Counted from the first letter of the stretch, positions 32,716-42,721 are shown. The stretch: 64,000 nucleotides of DNA from UBA5859 sp041940025 (GCA_041940025.1 JBGTSY010000001.1:62001-126000), one strand, 5' to 3'. Program-made: numbers and translations. The notes: a model not told the origin generated them from the sequence alone.

Positions 32716-35544
32716 TCAAACGAAAGATTGACTACCAATCCATTCGCAAGCCTCAGGAGCAGACAAAGGCGGTGCAAAACAGAATCCTTGCGCATAATCA
32801 CACTCCAATGGTTGTAGATGATAGAGCATAGGCGCATCTTCAATGCCCTCCGCGATGACTTCAATCTGCATCGAATGCGCCATAGAGACTAAGGCATCCA
32901 AATAAGATCGTCTTTTCTCGTCCTTGCGGCGAAAATCTATTTTCAACAACTGTGCATCAATTTTAATTTTATCCACAGGAAACCTTTTCAAGGTTTGCAG
33001 AGAAGCATGACTGGTTCCAAAATCGTCTAACTGAATACGGATGCCACGATCTCTTAAAGCAGAGATAATCGAGGCAGTCTCTAACAAGGACTGGCTTAAT
33101 GTTTCTTCAGTGACTTCAAATACAATTTGACTGGGATCCGCGCCGGTTTTTTCCAATATTTCATCAATTTTCGTTAGCAATGACGACCACAACAGTTCTG
33201 TTTTCGACATATTCAAACTAATCCAAAGTTTATCTGATTGAGCCACATCTTGCTTCCATTGTGTCAATTGCTCGCAAATTTTAAGGAATGAATACTCAAA
33301 CAGTTGCGGCATTAATTCACCGGCCTCCAATTTATGTAAAAACTGATAAGCAGGCAATTCGCCCAATTTCGGATGCTGCCAACGCGCCAGCGCTTCGAAT
33401 CCAGATAATTCCCTAGTGGCCAAGGATATGACCGGCTGATACAACACACTAAACTGTTCTAATCTAAATGCTTCCCGCATCTCTGCAGTTTGCAACATAA
33501 TGGGCAACTGACTATTGTCCAGACTAGCTGGATCTTGAATCAGGATCTTCTTCAACCGCATACTTTGTCTTAAGTTATACTCTAACTGATGCAATAACCT
33601 GGTTGTATTCTCATAGGTCGTGGATCCCAGTATTCCGGCAATATTCACTTGGATATACACATCCGTGTCTCCCATAGCGTGGTTTTGTTCTAATCGTTGC
33701 TGGATTCTACTAGCGATTTGATGGACCGCCGCACGTTCATCTACGCCATCTAACAAGATCGTGAACCGCCCCTGCTCCAGTCTTGCCATCAAGTCACCCG
33801 GTCGTAATTCAGACTTTAACTGTCTGGCGACGCTGACCAATAGTTGATCTGCCACGGTCGTGCCTAAAGTCTCGACCACGTTATCATATTCTCGAATTTG
33901 CAACATGAGTAGAGAATAGTTGAAATCCCCGCGACCCTTTTTAGCGGCTGCGCGCTCAATATGATGCTTAAATAAATGAATATTAGGCAAGCCCGTCAAC
34001 AGATCATAAAAATCCACGTTAAAGGTACTGGCTTGTTTACGGTCTGTAATATCAGTCTGTGCAGCATAAAAATATTTTAGTATTCCTTTCTCACTCCAAC
34101 GTGCGCGTCCTAATAGTCGCATCACTCGCCAACCACCAAGATCATGCTTGATCCGGTATTCATACTGAAACGGTTTTTGATAGTGAGAAAAATAGTTCTC
34201 TAAAGCCTGCTTCAGATCCGCCACATCTTCCGGATGAACTAAATGAAACCAATCCTCAGGACGATTACCCATTTCTGCTTCGCTTAAGCCCAACATTTCA
34301 CACCACTGCGAAGAAAATTCTATACTGTGCTGAGTAAAATCCCATATCATCAGCCCTTCAGTTAAGTTGCTTAATAGGGAATGTGTCTCTAGATCGGATT
34401 TGATGGTTTTTTGAGCTTCCCCTTGAGAATCGCGCAATCTCACCTGTAACAAAATCTGTGGGATCTCATCATCCTGAAACAGTGGCACTATTTTAGAGAC
34501 ATAATTTCGAGACAAATCCTGACCAAAACCTTGATGAGACCAAGTAGAAATTTCCCCCTGCTGGATGACCCTATCGAGTTTATTCAATAATTCTTTTTTA
34601 TTTTTAGTGTCATAATAGTTGATGAAACTATTATCTAGATCTTGATTATCGTGAATCAAAGCTTGCGGAAGATTAGAATCAATAATATTTCCAGACGCAT
34701 CCAACCTTAAGATGTAGTCGTCTCCAAGTTGAGTCAACGCGCGCCACTGTGCTGCAATCTCGTGATACTTTTTCCGGCTACTGTTTAGCAAACTTGCATG
34801 GCTAGCCAGTTGTTGTTTCGTTCGATCCCATTCAGTCAACAGTGTATTGAATTCTAGCTGAAGATCAGAAAATTCGTCCGGAGAATCCGGCAACAGGATT
34901 CGCGCACCTGGATTGCCTGTGGTCACGCTACGCACCACCTCCAAAAAAGATTCCACCCGCTGACCAAAACTACGTACGAAAAAGAGATGATATAAAAGTG
35001 GTAAAAATACAATACACAGCACCCCCCCCGTCACCACACTATAAATCGTTTGATACTTCGCTTCCTGATAATGTTCTGTAGCAGTATTCACTAGCAAATG
35101 AATTCGATCACCCAATGGAGTAGAAAGAGAATACATGCTTTCAGCAATCCACTGCCCTGAGGGAAGTCGTAACATTTGAAACTCCGGGATCAGTCCTGCT
35201 TGCCAGCGATTGACCAGATCCTCAGTATTACGTTTAGACTCCACAAGGGTTTGAGAATCGCCAGCCGCGACAATCACGCCGCCATCATCGTTCAAAACCA
35301 ATACTTCACGCACCTGTTCGTTCATTAAACTAGAAAGAAATTCTCCATCTAGCAAAATCGACGCATCGAATTGCCCCTGTTGTAGGATCTCTGCCGGTAG
35401 CGCGTGAACCGATTTTAAGTTCTGATAATGAGAGTGCAGGCTGCTGGACAACACAAAAATCCCAAGGATTAATATCAACAATGCCTGCAAACAGACTAAA
35501 ACAGCGGTCGATTTTATGCCCAGTTTATTCCTTAATAGCGACAT
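32716..35544 (-). CDS. Membrane-bound PAS-GGDEF-EAL cyclic-di-GMP phosphodiesterase
   Basis: This 942-residue sensor has TM1 (about 10-33), a periplasmic region, TM2 (about 165-190), a HAMP-like linker, two PAS domains (about 275-500), a GGDEF-like domain (about 515-670) and an EAL domain (about 690-935). The GGDEF signature is degraded to LEQGRF, so cyclase activity is not expected. The EAL motif reads EALARW, with DDFGTSHASL, DKIKIDAQLL and EVIAEGIED intact, so it should hydrolyse cyclic-di-GMP. The ATG at 35544 is chosen because AGAGAG lies upstream and the TM segment follows. Confidence 0.9.
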   Translation of the reverse strand: MSLLRNKLGIKSTAVLVCLQALLILILGIFVLSSSLHSHYQNLKSVHALPAEILQQGQFDASILLDGEFLSSLMNEQVREVLVLNDDGGVIVAAGDSQTLVESKRNTEDLVNRWQAGLIPEFQMLRLPSGQWIAESMYSLSTPLGDRIHLLVNTATEHYQEAKYQTIYSVVTGGVLCIVFLPLLYHLFFVRSFGQRVESFLEVVRSVTTGNPGARILLPDSPDEFSDLQLEFNTLLTEWDRTKQQLASHASLLNSSRKKYHEIAAQWRALTQLGDDYILRLDASGNIIDSNLPQALIHDNQDLDNSFINYYDTKNKKELLNKLDRVIQQGEISTWSHQGFGQDLSRNYVSKIVPLFQDDEIPQILLQVRLRDSQGEAQKTIKSDLETHSLLSNLTEGLMIWDFTQHSIEFSSQWCEMLGLSEAEMGNRPEDWFHLVHPEDVADLKQALENYFSHYQKPFQYEYRIKHDLGGWRVMRLLGRARWSEKGILKYFYAAQTDITDRKQASTFNVDFYDLLTGLPNIHLFKHHIERAAAKKGRGDFNYSLLMLQIREYDNVVETLGTTVADQLLVSVARQLKSELRPGDLMARLEQGRFTILLDGVDERAAVHQIASRIQQRLEQNHAMGDTDVYIQVNIAGILGSTTYENTTRLLHQLEYNLRQSMRLKKILIQDPASLDNSQLPIMLQTAEMREAFRLEQFSVLYQPVISLATRELSGFEALARWQHPKLGELPAYQFLHKLEAGELMPQLFEYSFLKICEQLTQWKQDVAQSDKLWISLNMSKTELLWSSLLTKIDEILEKTGADPSQIVFEVTEETLSQSLLETASIISALRDRGIRIQLDDFGTSHASLQTLKRFPVDKIKIDAQLLKIDFRRKDEKRRSYLDALVSMAHSMQIEVIAEGIEDAPMLYHLQPLECDYAQGFCFAPPLSAPEACEWIGSQSFV

Positions 35545-35786
35545 ATGAATTCTCTCTGACAACGCAAATACGCGGGTGCCGCCCTCCTGGACTGACACAC
35601 CTTGGCTCTTAACTATATACAATGCACAACTCAGGCCAAACTATAGGCTCAAATCCTCAGCAAGGTAAATTATGTCGTTAAAAGGTGGGCATGATACATT
35701 GATGATAGAATCAGGTGTATCCATGAATTGAGACATAAAAAAGAGATCCCAACTGTTTTAACTTACTGAGAGGCTTGGCAATCCCC

Positions 35787-37724
35787 ATGAGTAGCGAAAA
35801 CAAAATCTATCCAGTCAAAATTGGTGAGCGTGCATTTCAATTAACAGAATCCGGTTACCGAGAACAGTACAAACGATCCATCGAGGATCCGGAAAACTTT
35901 TGGGCCGAACAAGCCAAAGCACGCTTAGAGTGGATGAAGCCCTGGAACACCACCTTTGAAGGAAGTTTAGAAACAGGTGAACTCTCCTGGTTTAAGGGTG
36001 GACAGCTTAATGTAGCAGCCAATTGCCTGGATCGGCATCTGGAAACAAAGGCCGACCAAATTGCCATCATCTGGGAAGGGGATGATCCGCAAGAGTCCCG
36101 ACATATCACCTACAGAGAGTTACACCAAGAAGTGTGTCTATTTGCCAATGCATTAATAAGCCGGGGGATCAAAAAGGGGGACAGAATCTGTATCTACATG
36201 CCCATGGTGCCACAGGCGGCGGTGGCCATGCTGGCTTGTGCGCGTATTGGCGCCATTCATTCCGTGGTATTTGGCGGATTTTCGCCGGAAGCATTGAGAA
36301 GCCGAATTCTCGATGCTGATTGTAGCGCATTGATTACCGCCGATGAAGGGATTCGAGGGGGTAAGAAGATCCCTCTAAAAGCAAATGCCGACCGTGCTCT
36401 CGAAGGTTGTACGGGTGTGCACAGTTGCATTGTCTATCAACGTACTGGGGCAGATATACACTGGCAAGATGGACGAGACTGCTGGTATCACGAACTTCTC
36501 AAAGAAGCTGATGCGCACTGCCCGGCAGAGGTGATGGACGCCGAAGATCCACTATTTATTTTGTATACCTCCGGCTCAACTGGGAAACCGAAAGGAGTAT
36601 TACACACCTCAGCAGGCTACCTGCTTTACGCTTCTTTAACTCATGAGATCATCTTTGATTACAAAGAAGGAGATATTTACTGGTGTACGGCGGATGTGGG
36701 TTGGGTCACCGGTCACAGCTATATCGTCTATGGACCCTTGGCAAATGGCGCAACTACGCTAATGTTTGAAGGCGTGCCAAACTATCCTTCCAGCGCCCGC
36801 TGCTGGGAGGTGGTGGATAAACACCAAGTGAATATTTTTTATACCGCGCCCACCGCACTTCGTTCATTGATGCGCGAGGGAGACGAGCCAGTCAAGAAAA
36901 CTTCACGCAAGTCATTACGCATATTAGGTACGGTGGGCGAACCCATCAATCCGGAAGCCTGGGAGTGGTATTACCATGTCGTGGGCGATGGCCGTTGTCC
37001 CATTGTGGATACATGGTGGCAGACCGAAACAGGCGGTGTTTTACTCTCACCAATCCCCGGCGCCACCCCACTGAAGCCGGGTGCCGCCAGTTGGCCATTC
37101 TTCGGTGTACAACCGGCATTAGTGAATGAATCAAATGAGATATTAACTGGTGAAGCAGAGGGCGCTCTGGTCTTTTTAACCCCTTGGCCTGGCATGATGC
37201 GCACCGTCTATGGAGATCATCAGCGATTCTTCGATACCTATTTAAAGCCGTTTGCCGGCCGGTATACCAGTGGAGATGGTGCGCGCAGAGACAAGGAGGG
37301 TTACTACTGGATCACAGGTCGACTGGATGATGTCATTAATGTGTCGGGACACCGCATCGGAACGGCCGAAGTGGAATCGGCATTAGTGCTACATCCTCAG
37401 GTTGCCGAGGCCGCCGTGGTGGGCATGCCCCATGAAATCAAAGGCCAAGGATTGTACGCTTACGTCACACCGATGGTAGGAGTGGAGCCGAGTGAAACAT
37501 TGCACAATGAATTGCTAGAGTTAGTTAAAAAAGAGATAGGCTCTTTCGCCAAACCGGACGCCATTCAATGGGCACCCGCACTGCCCAAAACACGCTCCGG
37601 CAAGATCATGCGACGAATTCTCAGAAAAATCGCCATTAATGAAGTGAAGGATCTCGGAGATACATCGACACTTGCTGATCCCACTGTGGTCGAGGATTTG
37701 GTTAAACACAGAGTTATGGTTTGA
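35787..37724 (+). CDS. acs: Acetyl-CoA synthetase (AMP-forming)
   Basis: The enzyme activates acetate to acetyl-CoA through acetyl-AMP. This 645-residue protein has the P-loop YTSGSTGKPKGVLHT near residue 260, WWQTETGG near 411, the hinge GRLDDVINVSGHR near 515 and the C-terminal SGKIMRRILRK, whose Lys is the usual regulatory acetylation site. The ATG at 35787 matches known N-termini. A TTG four codons earlier sits too close to GAGAGG to be likely. Its 3' end overlaps the convergent DsrE-like gene by 11 bases. Confidence 0.96.
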   Translation: MSSENKIYPVKIGERAFQLTESGYREQYKRSIEDPENFWAEQAKARLEWMKPWNTTFEGSLETGELSWFKGGQLNVAANCLDRHLETKADQIAIIWEGDDPQESRHITYRELHQEVCLFANALISRGIKKGDRICIYMPMVPQAAVAMLACARIGAIHSVVFGGFSPEALRSRILDADCSALITADEGIRGGKKIPLKANADRALEGCTGVHSCIVYQRTGADIHWQDGRDCWYHELLKEADAHCPAEVMDAEDPLFILYTSGSTGKPKGVLHTSAGYLLYASLTHEIIFDYKEGDIYWCTADVGWVTGHSYIVYGPLANGATTLMFEGVPNYPSSARCWEVVDKHQVNIFYTAPTALRSLMREGDEPVKKTSRKSLRILGTVGEPINPEAWEWYYHVVGDGRCPIVDTWWQTETGGVLLSPIPGATPLKPGAASWPFFGVQPALVNESNEILTGEAEGALVFLTPWPGMMRTVYGDHQRFFDTYLKPFAGRYTSGDGARRDKEGYYWITGRLDDVINVSGHRIGTAEVESALVLHPQVAEAAVVGMPHEIKGQGLYAYVTPMVGVEPSETLHNELLELVKKEIGSFAKPDAIQWAPALPKTRSGKIMRRILRKIAINEVKDLGDTSTLADPTVVEDLVKHRVMV

Positions 37725-38169
37725 TGAGAATATAACCGGATTTTTGTCGCTGCATCATGTAAGGCACCCCCGCTGTCACCTGTTGTGCCTGAGGATGCAG
37801 CACAAAGGGCTGACCCGCTCTCTTTTGATGTGTCATCAGGCTGGTTTCGCAGACATAAAAACGTACGCCCTGCATCGCCAACGAAGTAAGCCTGGTTGCC
37901 CTCTGATTGTTGCGCTTCAACAATTCTATGCCGTCACCAAAAGCGACTACTTCGATCTCTACTTGATCCGGGCCATAGGCTTTGAGCACATTGTTGGCAA
38001 CGCTCAGGAGGAGATCCTGTTTCTCAGGATCGCTCTCACTCATTTGTAACAGTAGGAAATGTGCCGCGAAGGGCTTCTCTTCAATCAATCTCTCTTCTGC
38101 CATCACGTTCTCTGGCAAGAGCAATCCCACCAGGCAAAATAATATAGTCGTTAGCAATAGATCTGTCAT
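37714..38169 (-). CDS. Exported DsrE-like protein of the sox cluster
   Basis: This 151-residue protein has a signal peptide (about residues 1-25, ending ENVMAEE) followed by a DsrE/DsrF-like fold (HFLLLQMSESDPEKQDLLLSVANNVL ... VEIEVVAFGDGIELL ... VRFYVCETSL). The Cys in FYVCETSL lies where DsrE-type sulfur carriers have their active cysteine. Export together with the Sox proteins suggests a periplasmic sulfur-binding role. It overlaps the end of soxA by four bases. The start at 38169 was chosen for the signal peptide. Confidence 0.8.
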   Translation of the reverse strand: MTDLLLTTILFCLVGLLLPENVMAEERLIEEKPFAAHFLLLQMSESDPEKQDLLLSVANNVLKAYGPDQVEIEVVAFGDGIELLKRNNQRATRLTSLAMQGVRFYVCETSLMTHQKRAGQPFVLHPQAQQVTAGVPYMMQRQKSGYILIKP

Positions 38170-38999
38170 TTTCGATAAGCCGGCCCGTTTAATGTCATGC
38201 CACTGCTCATAAAGGAGAGATAATATTCCAACGCGCGTAGTGGTTCGCTCTGTGCCGGGAAAACGGGGGCGCGGATCTGTTGCAAACAACCAATAAAACG
38301 GCGATGAAGTGTTCCCATTTCGTCCCATACGCCACTATACACGGGGAAATGGGTCACTTGCCCTAACATGGGGCTAAGCAAATCAGCTCGCAATCGTTTA
38401 CCGGCAGATTGTACATGGCAACTGGCACATGAAAAATTAAGCTGTCCCCGCCGCTGGTAATAGAACTGCTTGCCCATATCATATACCTTCATCTCTTGTG
38501 CTGATTGGGGCACCTTGATGTCTAAGGTTTGCCCTCTTGCCTGATGCGCAAGGTACGCCATCAAGGCCGCCATCTCACCTCGACGATAATCTAGAGCGGG
38601 TTGATGGTACTTCTGCCGACATTTGTTCAGCGCCAACTCCAAAGTGATGATTTCACCCTCGGCTGAAACTTGAGGATACTGCGGCTTAATTTTACTGACT
38701 GTTTGCGAAAAGCAGTCAGGATAGCGCCCACCCCCCTTAAAGGGGGTATGAAACAAGGTTTTTCCTTCCTCAACAGCCCATTCGTAGGGTGGAAAATCTT
38801 CGATCTCTAACCATTGACTTCTAGCTATTGGATCCAGAGCATAAGCGCCATCGGCATACTCTTGAAGTGTCAACTGAGGAAAAAGTTGCTTGAAATACTG
38901 TTTCACTGCTACCCGATCTGCAACCGGATCTGCGGATCCCGCACTCATCCAAAGTACCAAGATGGCTGACAAAATTTTACGATAAGATGTGCGTAACAT
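38166..38999 (-). CDS. soxA: L-cysteine S-thiosulfotransferase subunit SoxA
   Basis: SoxA with SoxX attaches thiosulfate to the SoxY cysteine. This 277-residue protein has a signal peptide (residues 1-23), one c-type heme motif CASCH near residue 195 and a Cys at RRFIGC near 240 in the position of the heme-ligating cysteine persulfide. The N-terminal domain keeps DC and NKC cysteines without CxxCH, as in monoheme SoxA proteins. AGGTG precedes the ATG. Confidence 0.94.
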   Translation of the reverse strand: MLRTSYRKILSAILVLWMSAGSADPVADRVAVKQYFKQLFPQLTLQEYADGAYALDPIARSQWLEIEDFPPYEWAVEEGKTLFHTPFKGGGRYPDCFSQTVSKIKPQYPQVSAEGEIITLELALNKCRQKYHQPALDYRRGEMAALMAYLAHQARGQTLDIKVPQSAQEMKVYDMGKQFYYQRRGQLNFSCASCHVQSAGKRLRADLLSPMLGQVTHFPVYSGVWDEMGTLHRRFIGCLQQIRAPVFPAQSEPLRALEYYLSFMSSGMTLNGPAYRK

Positions 39000-39006
39000 G
39001 ATGCAC

Positions 39007-39315
39007 CTATGCCAATACTAAGGTCGCTTCATCACTTTTATTCTGATTGTCCCACCACTGTACTCGGATCTTGTCGCCCGCTTTACCGGTTTTTAACCTA
39101 AAAGAAAAATAGGGATCCTTGGAAACGGATGGTCCCCAATAGGCATTCCAAACCAACTCTCCATTGCGATAAGCTTTAACTTCTTGAATAAAGTGCGCAG
39201 GTATCAATTCACCGGAATCATCGCGACGCACACCAGTCTCCATGACATGATTGATGAGCCCTTTTACCTCGACATAGTCGGGTTTAATCCGTGCTTTCAG
39301 TTTTATAGAACTCAT
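39007..39315 (-). CDS. soxZ: Thiosulfate oxidation carrier subunit SoxZ
   Basis: This 102-residue immunoglobulin-like partner of SoxY is recognised by KLKARIKPDYVEVKGLINH, the METGVRRDDSGELIPAHFI segment and the final KIRVQWWDN region. It has no signal peptide, as usual, and is exported with SoxY. It sits between soxY and soxA. Confidence 0.95.
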   Translation of the reverse strand: MSSIKLKARIKPDYVEVKGLINHVMETGVRRDDSGELIPAHFIQEVKAYRNGELVWNAYWGPSVSKDPYFSFRLKTGKAGDKIRVQWWDNQNKSDEATLVLA

Positions 39316-39321
39316 AGCGTG

Positions 39322-39759
39322 CTACCCACATCCTCCGATAGTCACCTCAACAAATTTTTCTTTAATATACAGTTGATTCTGACTATAAACCAAAGCCGTT
39401 ACCTTAGAAGATTCAGCCAATTTCAGCCTCAGAGAGAGAAACGGCAAGCTATGCTCACTAAACTCATGCACGGCAGATAAGGGAAACGGGTTCTGTTGCA
39501 CCAGTATGGCCATCGCCTTCACCTGTGGCAGATCGGTGGCAACATTGACTGGCACCACTGCGCCATTTTCAGCAAGGGAAGATATTTTCAACTGAACCGC
39601 ATCACTCATCACCGGTTTCAGCTCCGAAAAATAGGCTTTCAACACATCTGCTATCGATTTTGAGTAGAATGCCTCGCTCGGCCAAGCTGCCCATATCTGG
39701 GGAGTGGCCAACATCACTGCAATACTGCTTACGCCCTGTAAGAATTCCCGCCTGTGCAT
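39322..39759 (-). CDS. soxY: Thiosulfate oxidation carrier protein SoxY
   Basis: This 145-residue periplasmic carrier holds the sulfur substrate on a C-terminal cysteine. The end GGCG is the flexible carrier arm, one residue shorter than the common GGCGG. A twin-arginine-type signal (RREFLQGVSS) starts the protein. soxZ follows after six bases. Confidence 0.94.
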   Translation of the reverse strand: MHRREFLQGVSSIAVMLATPQIWAAWPSEAFYSKSIADVLKAYFSELKPVMSDAVQLKISSLAENGAVVPVNVATDLPQVKAMAILVQQNPFPLSAVHEFSEHSLPFLSLRLKLAESSKVTALVYSQNQLYIKEKFVEVTIGGCG

Positions 39760-39792
39760 TGACTGCGCTCCTGAGGTGGAATCACCATATGC

Positions 39793-40152
39793 CTATAACG
39801 TGTAGAGAAACGCCACTATATGCCGAATTTCTTCATCCGTTAATATCTTATTGCGTCCATAGGGTGGCATCACCGACTCTTCATTGAACCGGGTAGCGTC
39901 CCATATCTGGTCGAATAAACGTTGCGGTTGAACAAATCTATCCCGCATATTCAACAAAGGAGGTCCAATAGTACCAGGAAATTTCCCATCTGCGATTTGA
40001 TGACAGGCAAGACAATTGCCTTTTTGTCGATCCATCGCCAAAGCACGCCCCTTCTGCGCATCAGATTCAGCATTAGCTTGAGGCAAGCAGAAAATGAGCC
40101 CGCAAATCACACCGTACCTAACCCGATATCTAGCCGTCCACCACCTGTTCAC
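39793..40152 (-). CDS. soxX: Sulfur oxidation c-type cytochrome SoxX
   Basis: This 119-residue monoheme cytochrome has a signal peptide ending near ANA (residue 27), the heme site CLACH near residue 50 and the axial Met in VMPPYG near 93. With SoxA it forms the enzyme that starts thiosulfate oxidation. The GTG at 40152 is chosen because GAGG lies six bases upstream; a TTG at 40164 is less likely. It is the first gene of a soxXYZA operon that lacks soxB and soxCD. Confidence 0.93.
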   Translation of the reverse strand: MNRWWTARYRVRYGVICGLIFCLPQANAESDAQKGRALAMDRQKGNCLACHQIADGKFPGTIGPPLLNMRDRFVQPQRLFDQIWDATRFNEESVMPPYGRNKILTDEEIRHIVAFLYTL

Positions 40153-40333
40153 ACTTATCCTCAATCAATCAGAGAGTTTGTCAGCCTTGATCCATGTTTA
40201 CTGACAGTTAACCTAACATCCAGCGTGGATTTTATAAAAAATACTAAAGAGATAGTTAAAAACCACGATGAATTGAACTAAGGGGATCTCTCTTACTACT
40301 AGGTCAAACAGAATTATCTCTAGCATTGCACCC

Positions 40334-41062
40334 ATGATTCAAGTAAAAAGCCTCATTATCGCTCCATTGATTTTCTTCTGTTGTGAACAGGTCTTCGCAG
40401 ACTTTCGCTATCATTGGAAGCTACTCAAAAGCGACACAGATTTCCTGGTGGAAATTCGCAATGCCGATACCATACGACTCTCTTTATCCGATGATTTCTA
40501 TCTTTTATCCAGAGAGAATGCACTCTATGCGGTGATCGATGATCGTGTATTAGATGTACTGGCTTTCCATGAAAAATTGAGAGATCTATGGATAGTAAAC
40601 TATTTCGGTGATCGCATGCATCAAAGAGCTTGGCGCATACCTCACAAAGATGCCCTGATAGAAAGTGGTGAAAGTGTAATCTATGCAGATGTGGATGCCA
40701 CAAAAGTATACGCAGATGTCATCAAACCTAACTCAGATGAACACATTCGGCAAGAACTGGCTATTACCAATGATGATCGCTTACTCTACTTAAAACAGGT
40801 GATGCAAAATTTCAGCAAGCGAAACATGGCGCACCTAGAAGGCACCGGCTTCGAAGTGATGAATCAGGCAATGCGCGATCTGGTACCGGCGAATAAAGCC
40901 ATTGTGCGATACAGCGACAGATTTGAACTCGCCGCATTAGAAGAGATAGATCTGCCAGATGAACGTTTCTCATTGCCAAAAGACGCTAAAATTCGCAATC
41001 GGCCAGGTCTAATGGATCTAGGAAAGGCTGCTAAAATAATATTACCGTTGGCTGTTGATTAA
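40334..41062 (+). CDS. Unknown exported protein
   Basis: This 242-residue protein begins with a signal peptide (about residues 1-22, PLIFFCCEQVFA). I recognise no domain. The mature part is acidic, with few cysteines and no membrane helix, and ends in a weakly hydrophobic segment (AAKIILPLAVD). It is divergent from soxX and separated by about 180 bases, so a link to sulfur oxidation is possible but unproven. Confidence 0.75.
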   Translation: MIQVKSLIIAPLIFFCCEQVFADFRYHWKLLKSDTDFLVEIRNADTIRLSLSDDFYLLSRENALYAVIDDRVLDVLAFHEKLRDLWIVNYFGDRMHQRAWRIPHKDALIESGESVIYADVDATKVYADVIKPNSDEHIRQELAITNDDRLLYLKQVMQNFSKRNMAHLEGTGFEVMNQAMRDLVPANKAIVRYSDRFELAALEEIDLPDERFSLPKDAKIRNRPGLMDLGKAAKIILPLAVD

Positions 41063-41300
41063 TTGGTTCCAATTAGCGATTTTTTAATTACAGTCGCTCT
41101 ATCGATAGTTTTAGTAATGACAACTGTTCTTTCTGCACCATAAAAGTCAATAAACAATACACATCACATGAATTACGTCATTAAATCGCACATTCGCGAT
41201 AGGTGACAGATCTATCATGCTAATTTGGCTAATGTGGACTATTTGTCCATTCAAGGGTAGTGTGGGTTTACTTTCCTAGCACCATTACATCTAACGACTT

Positions 41301-41810
41301 ATGAAAACTCTAGGCCTCATTCGACATGCTAAATCAAGTTGGCGTCATAGCGAACGACAGGATAGAGAAAGACCGTTGAATCCACGTGGTCAACGAGATC
41401 TAGAACGCATGCCTAACTATCTAAAGGCAATAAATTTACAACCCGATCTCATCATTAGCAGTCCAGCGGTTCGCGCATACACTACCGCTAAAGGTTTCGC
41501 TAGGTTCCTAAGTTATTCAAGCGATAACATTCAAATTGTTGAATCACTATACGAAGCGACGCTAAGACAACTGTTAGCAATCGTCGAAAAAATTGGTGAA
41601 ACTCATGATTGTGTTTTGATGTTCGGCCACAATCCGGTGTTCACAGAAGCGACAAATTATTTAGGAAATCACAACATAGATAATCTGCCCACTTGTGGGA
41701 TCGCGATCATTTCCTTCCCTGTTTCCGCGTGGGGCCAGATCCAGACCGCAAAACAATCTCGCGGACGCTTAGAGCACTTATTCTTGCCGAAAGATCCTGT
41801 CGTAAAGTAG
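41301..41810 (+). CDS. SixA-type histidine phosphatase
   Basis: This 169-residue protein of the histidine phosphatase superfamily has the catalytic LIRHAKSSW at residues 6-14, the Arg in SSPAVRAYTTAKG and the second His in MFGHNPVF. In E. coli, SixA removes phosphate from phosphohistidine in HPt or phosphotransferase proteins. It is a single gene; the CBS-domain gene follows after 175 bases. Confidence 0.85.
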   Translation: MKTLGLIRHAKSSWRHSERQDRERPLNPRGQRDLERMPNYLKAINLQPDLIISSPAVRAYTTAKGFARFLSYSSDNIQIVESLYEATLRQLLAIVEKIGETHDCVLMFGHNPVFTEATNYLGNHNIDNLPTCGIAIISFPVSAWGQIQTAKQSRGRLEHLFLPKDPVVK

Positions 41811-41985
41811 ATCTCCCACTAAGCAGACGAATCTTCGAAAAAAAATTTTTCTCAAGAATGAATCGACAACCGAGGGCCCAGAAAATTGTTATTAGTTTCC
41901 TTTCACTTAGCACCTATTGCCATAGTTAACCAATTTAGACTATATTTGCCTTTGATGGCTAGTACTAACCTAGAGAAAGATTAGG

Positions 41986-42402
41986 ATGTTAGTTTCTGAA
42001 ATAATGACATCTCAGGTGGTCACTATTTCTCCTGACGACATCATTGAGACCGCAAAAGAGTTACTGAATAAACGCCGTTTTCATCATCTAATGGTCGTGG
42101 AAAACAATCAGCTTTTGGGGATAGTATCTGACAAAGACATTCTTAAATGGCTGAGCCCATATGTGGGCACTGAATCGGAGACTTCTAGAGACACAGCGCT
42201 CCTCAATAAAAAGGTCCATCAAATTATGTCCAGGAGATTGATAACTGTACAGCCCAATGATTCCTTGAAGCAGGCCATTGAAGTAATGGTGACCGGTAAC
42301 GTCTCCTGCTTGCCGGTAGCAGATATGGAAAATCATTTGAAGGGTATATTGAGCTGGCGTGATCTGTTGGCAGCTGTTCACACTATCGGAATAGACACCT
42401 AG
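41986..42402 (+). CDS. Protein with two CBS domains
   Basis: This 138-residue protein consists of a CBS pair (about residues 1-60 and 75-135; SEIMTSQVVTISPDD and HQIMSRRLITVQPND with the matching LLGIVSDKDIL and LKGILSWRDLL). Such stand-alone pairs bind adenine nucleotides and act as energy sensors for partner proteins. No partner is evident nearby. Confidence 0.88.
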   Translation: MLVSEIMTSQVVTISPDDIIETAKELLNKRRFHHLMVVENNQLLGIVSDKDILKWLSPYVGTESETSRDTALLNKKVHQIMSRRLITVQPNDSLKQAIEVMVTGNVSCLPVADMENHLKGILSWRDLLAAVHTIGIDT

Positions 42403-42721
42403 TGCAAACCTTCAGAGAGGTGACAGACACACCTGCACTTGATAGGGAACAGAAAAATCTCATTGTTACAAAGAAACCAATTCTAATTCACGTGCCGCTC
42501 TATAGTGAACAGTCATTTAGTCAGTACTTAGGTTTGGTTAAGCGACAATGAGGGTGATCTGGGCTGAGTAAAAAACTAAAGTTTTGCACTAGACTAGTCG
42601 AATATGCTTGAAAGTAGCCATATCTTTTTTAGTATAGGGTAATTGTGGATACTTCTATTCTGATCTAACGATTAGAAAACACATTCCTAGTATTATTGCT
42701 GAATTAGATAAGGCTATTTTC
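42403..42721. other. Intergenic region without recognisable features
   Basis: About 320 AT-rich bases precede the binding-protein-like gene. No ORF or RNA gene is supported. A small direct repeat (ACTAGACTAGT, near 42589-42599) is the only visible oddity. Confidence 0.4.

Noticed and set aside
32716..35544. Bifunctional cyclase/phosphodiesterase
   Set aside because: The GGDEF signature is lost (LEQGRF), so only the phosphodiesterase activity is supported.
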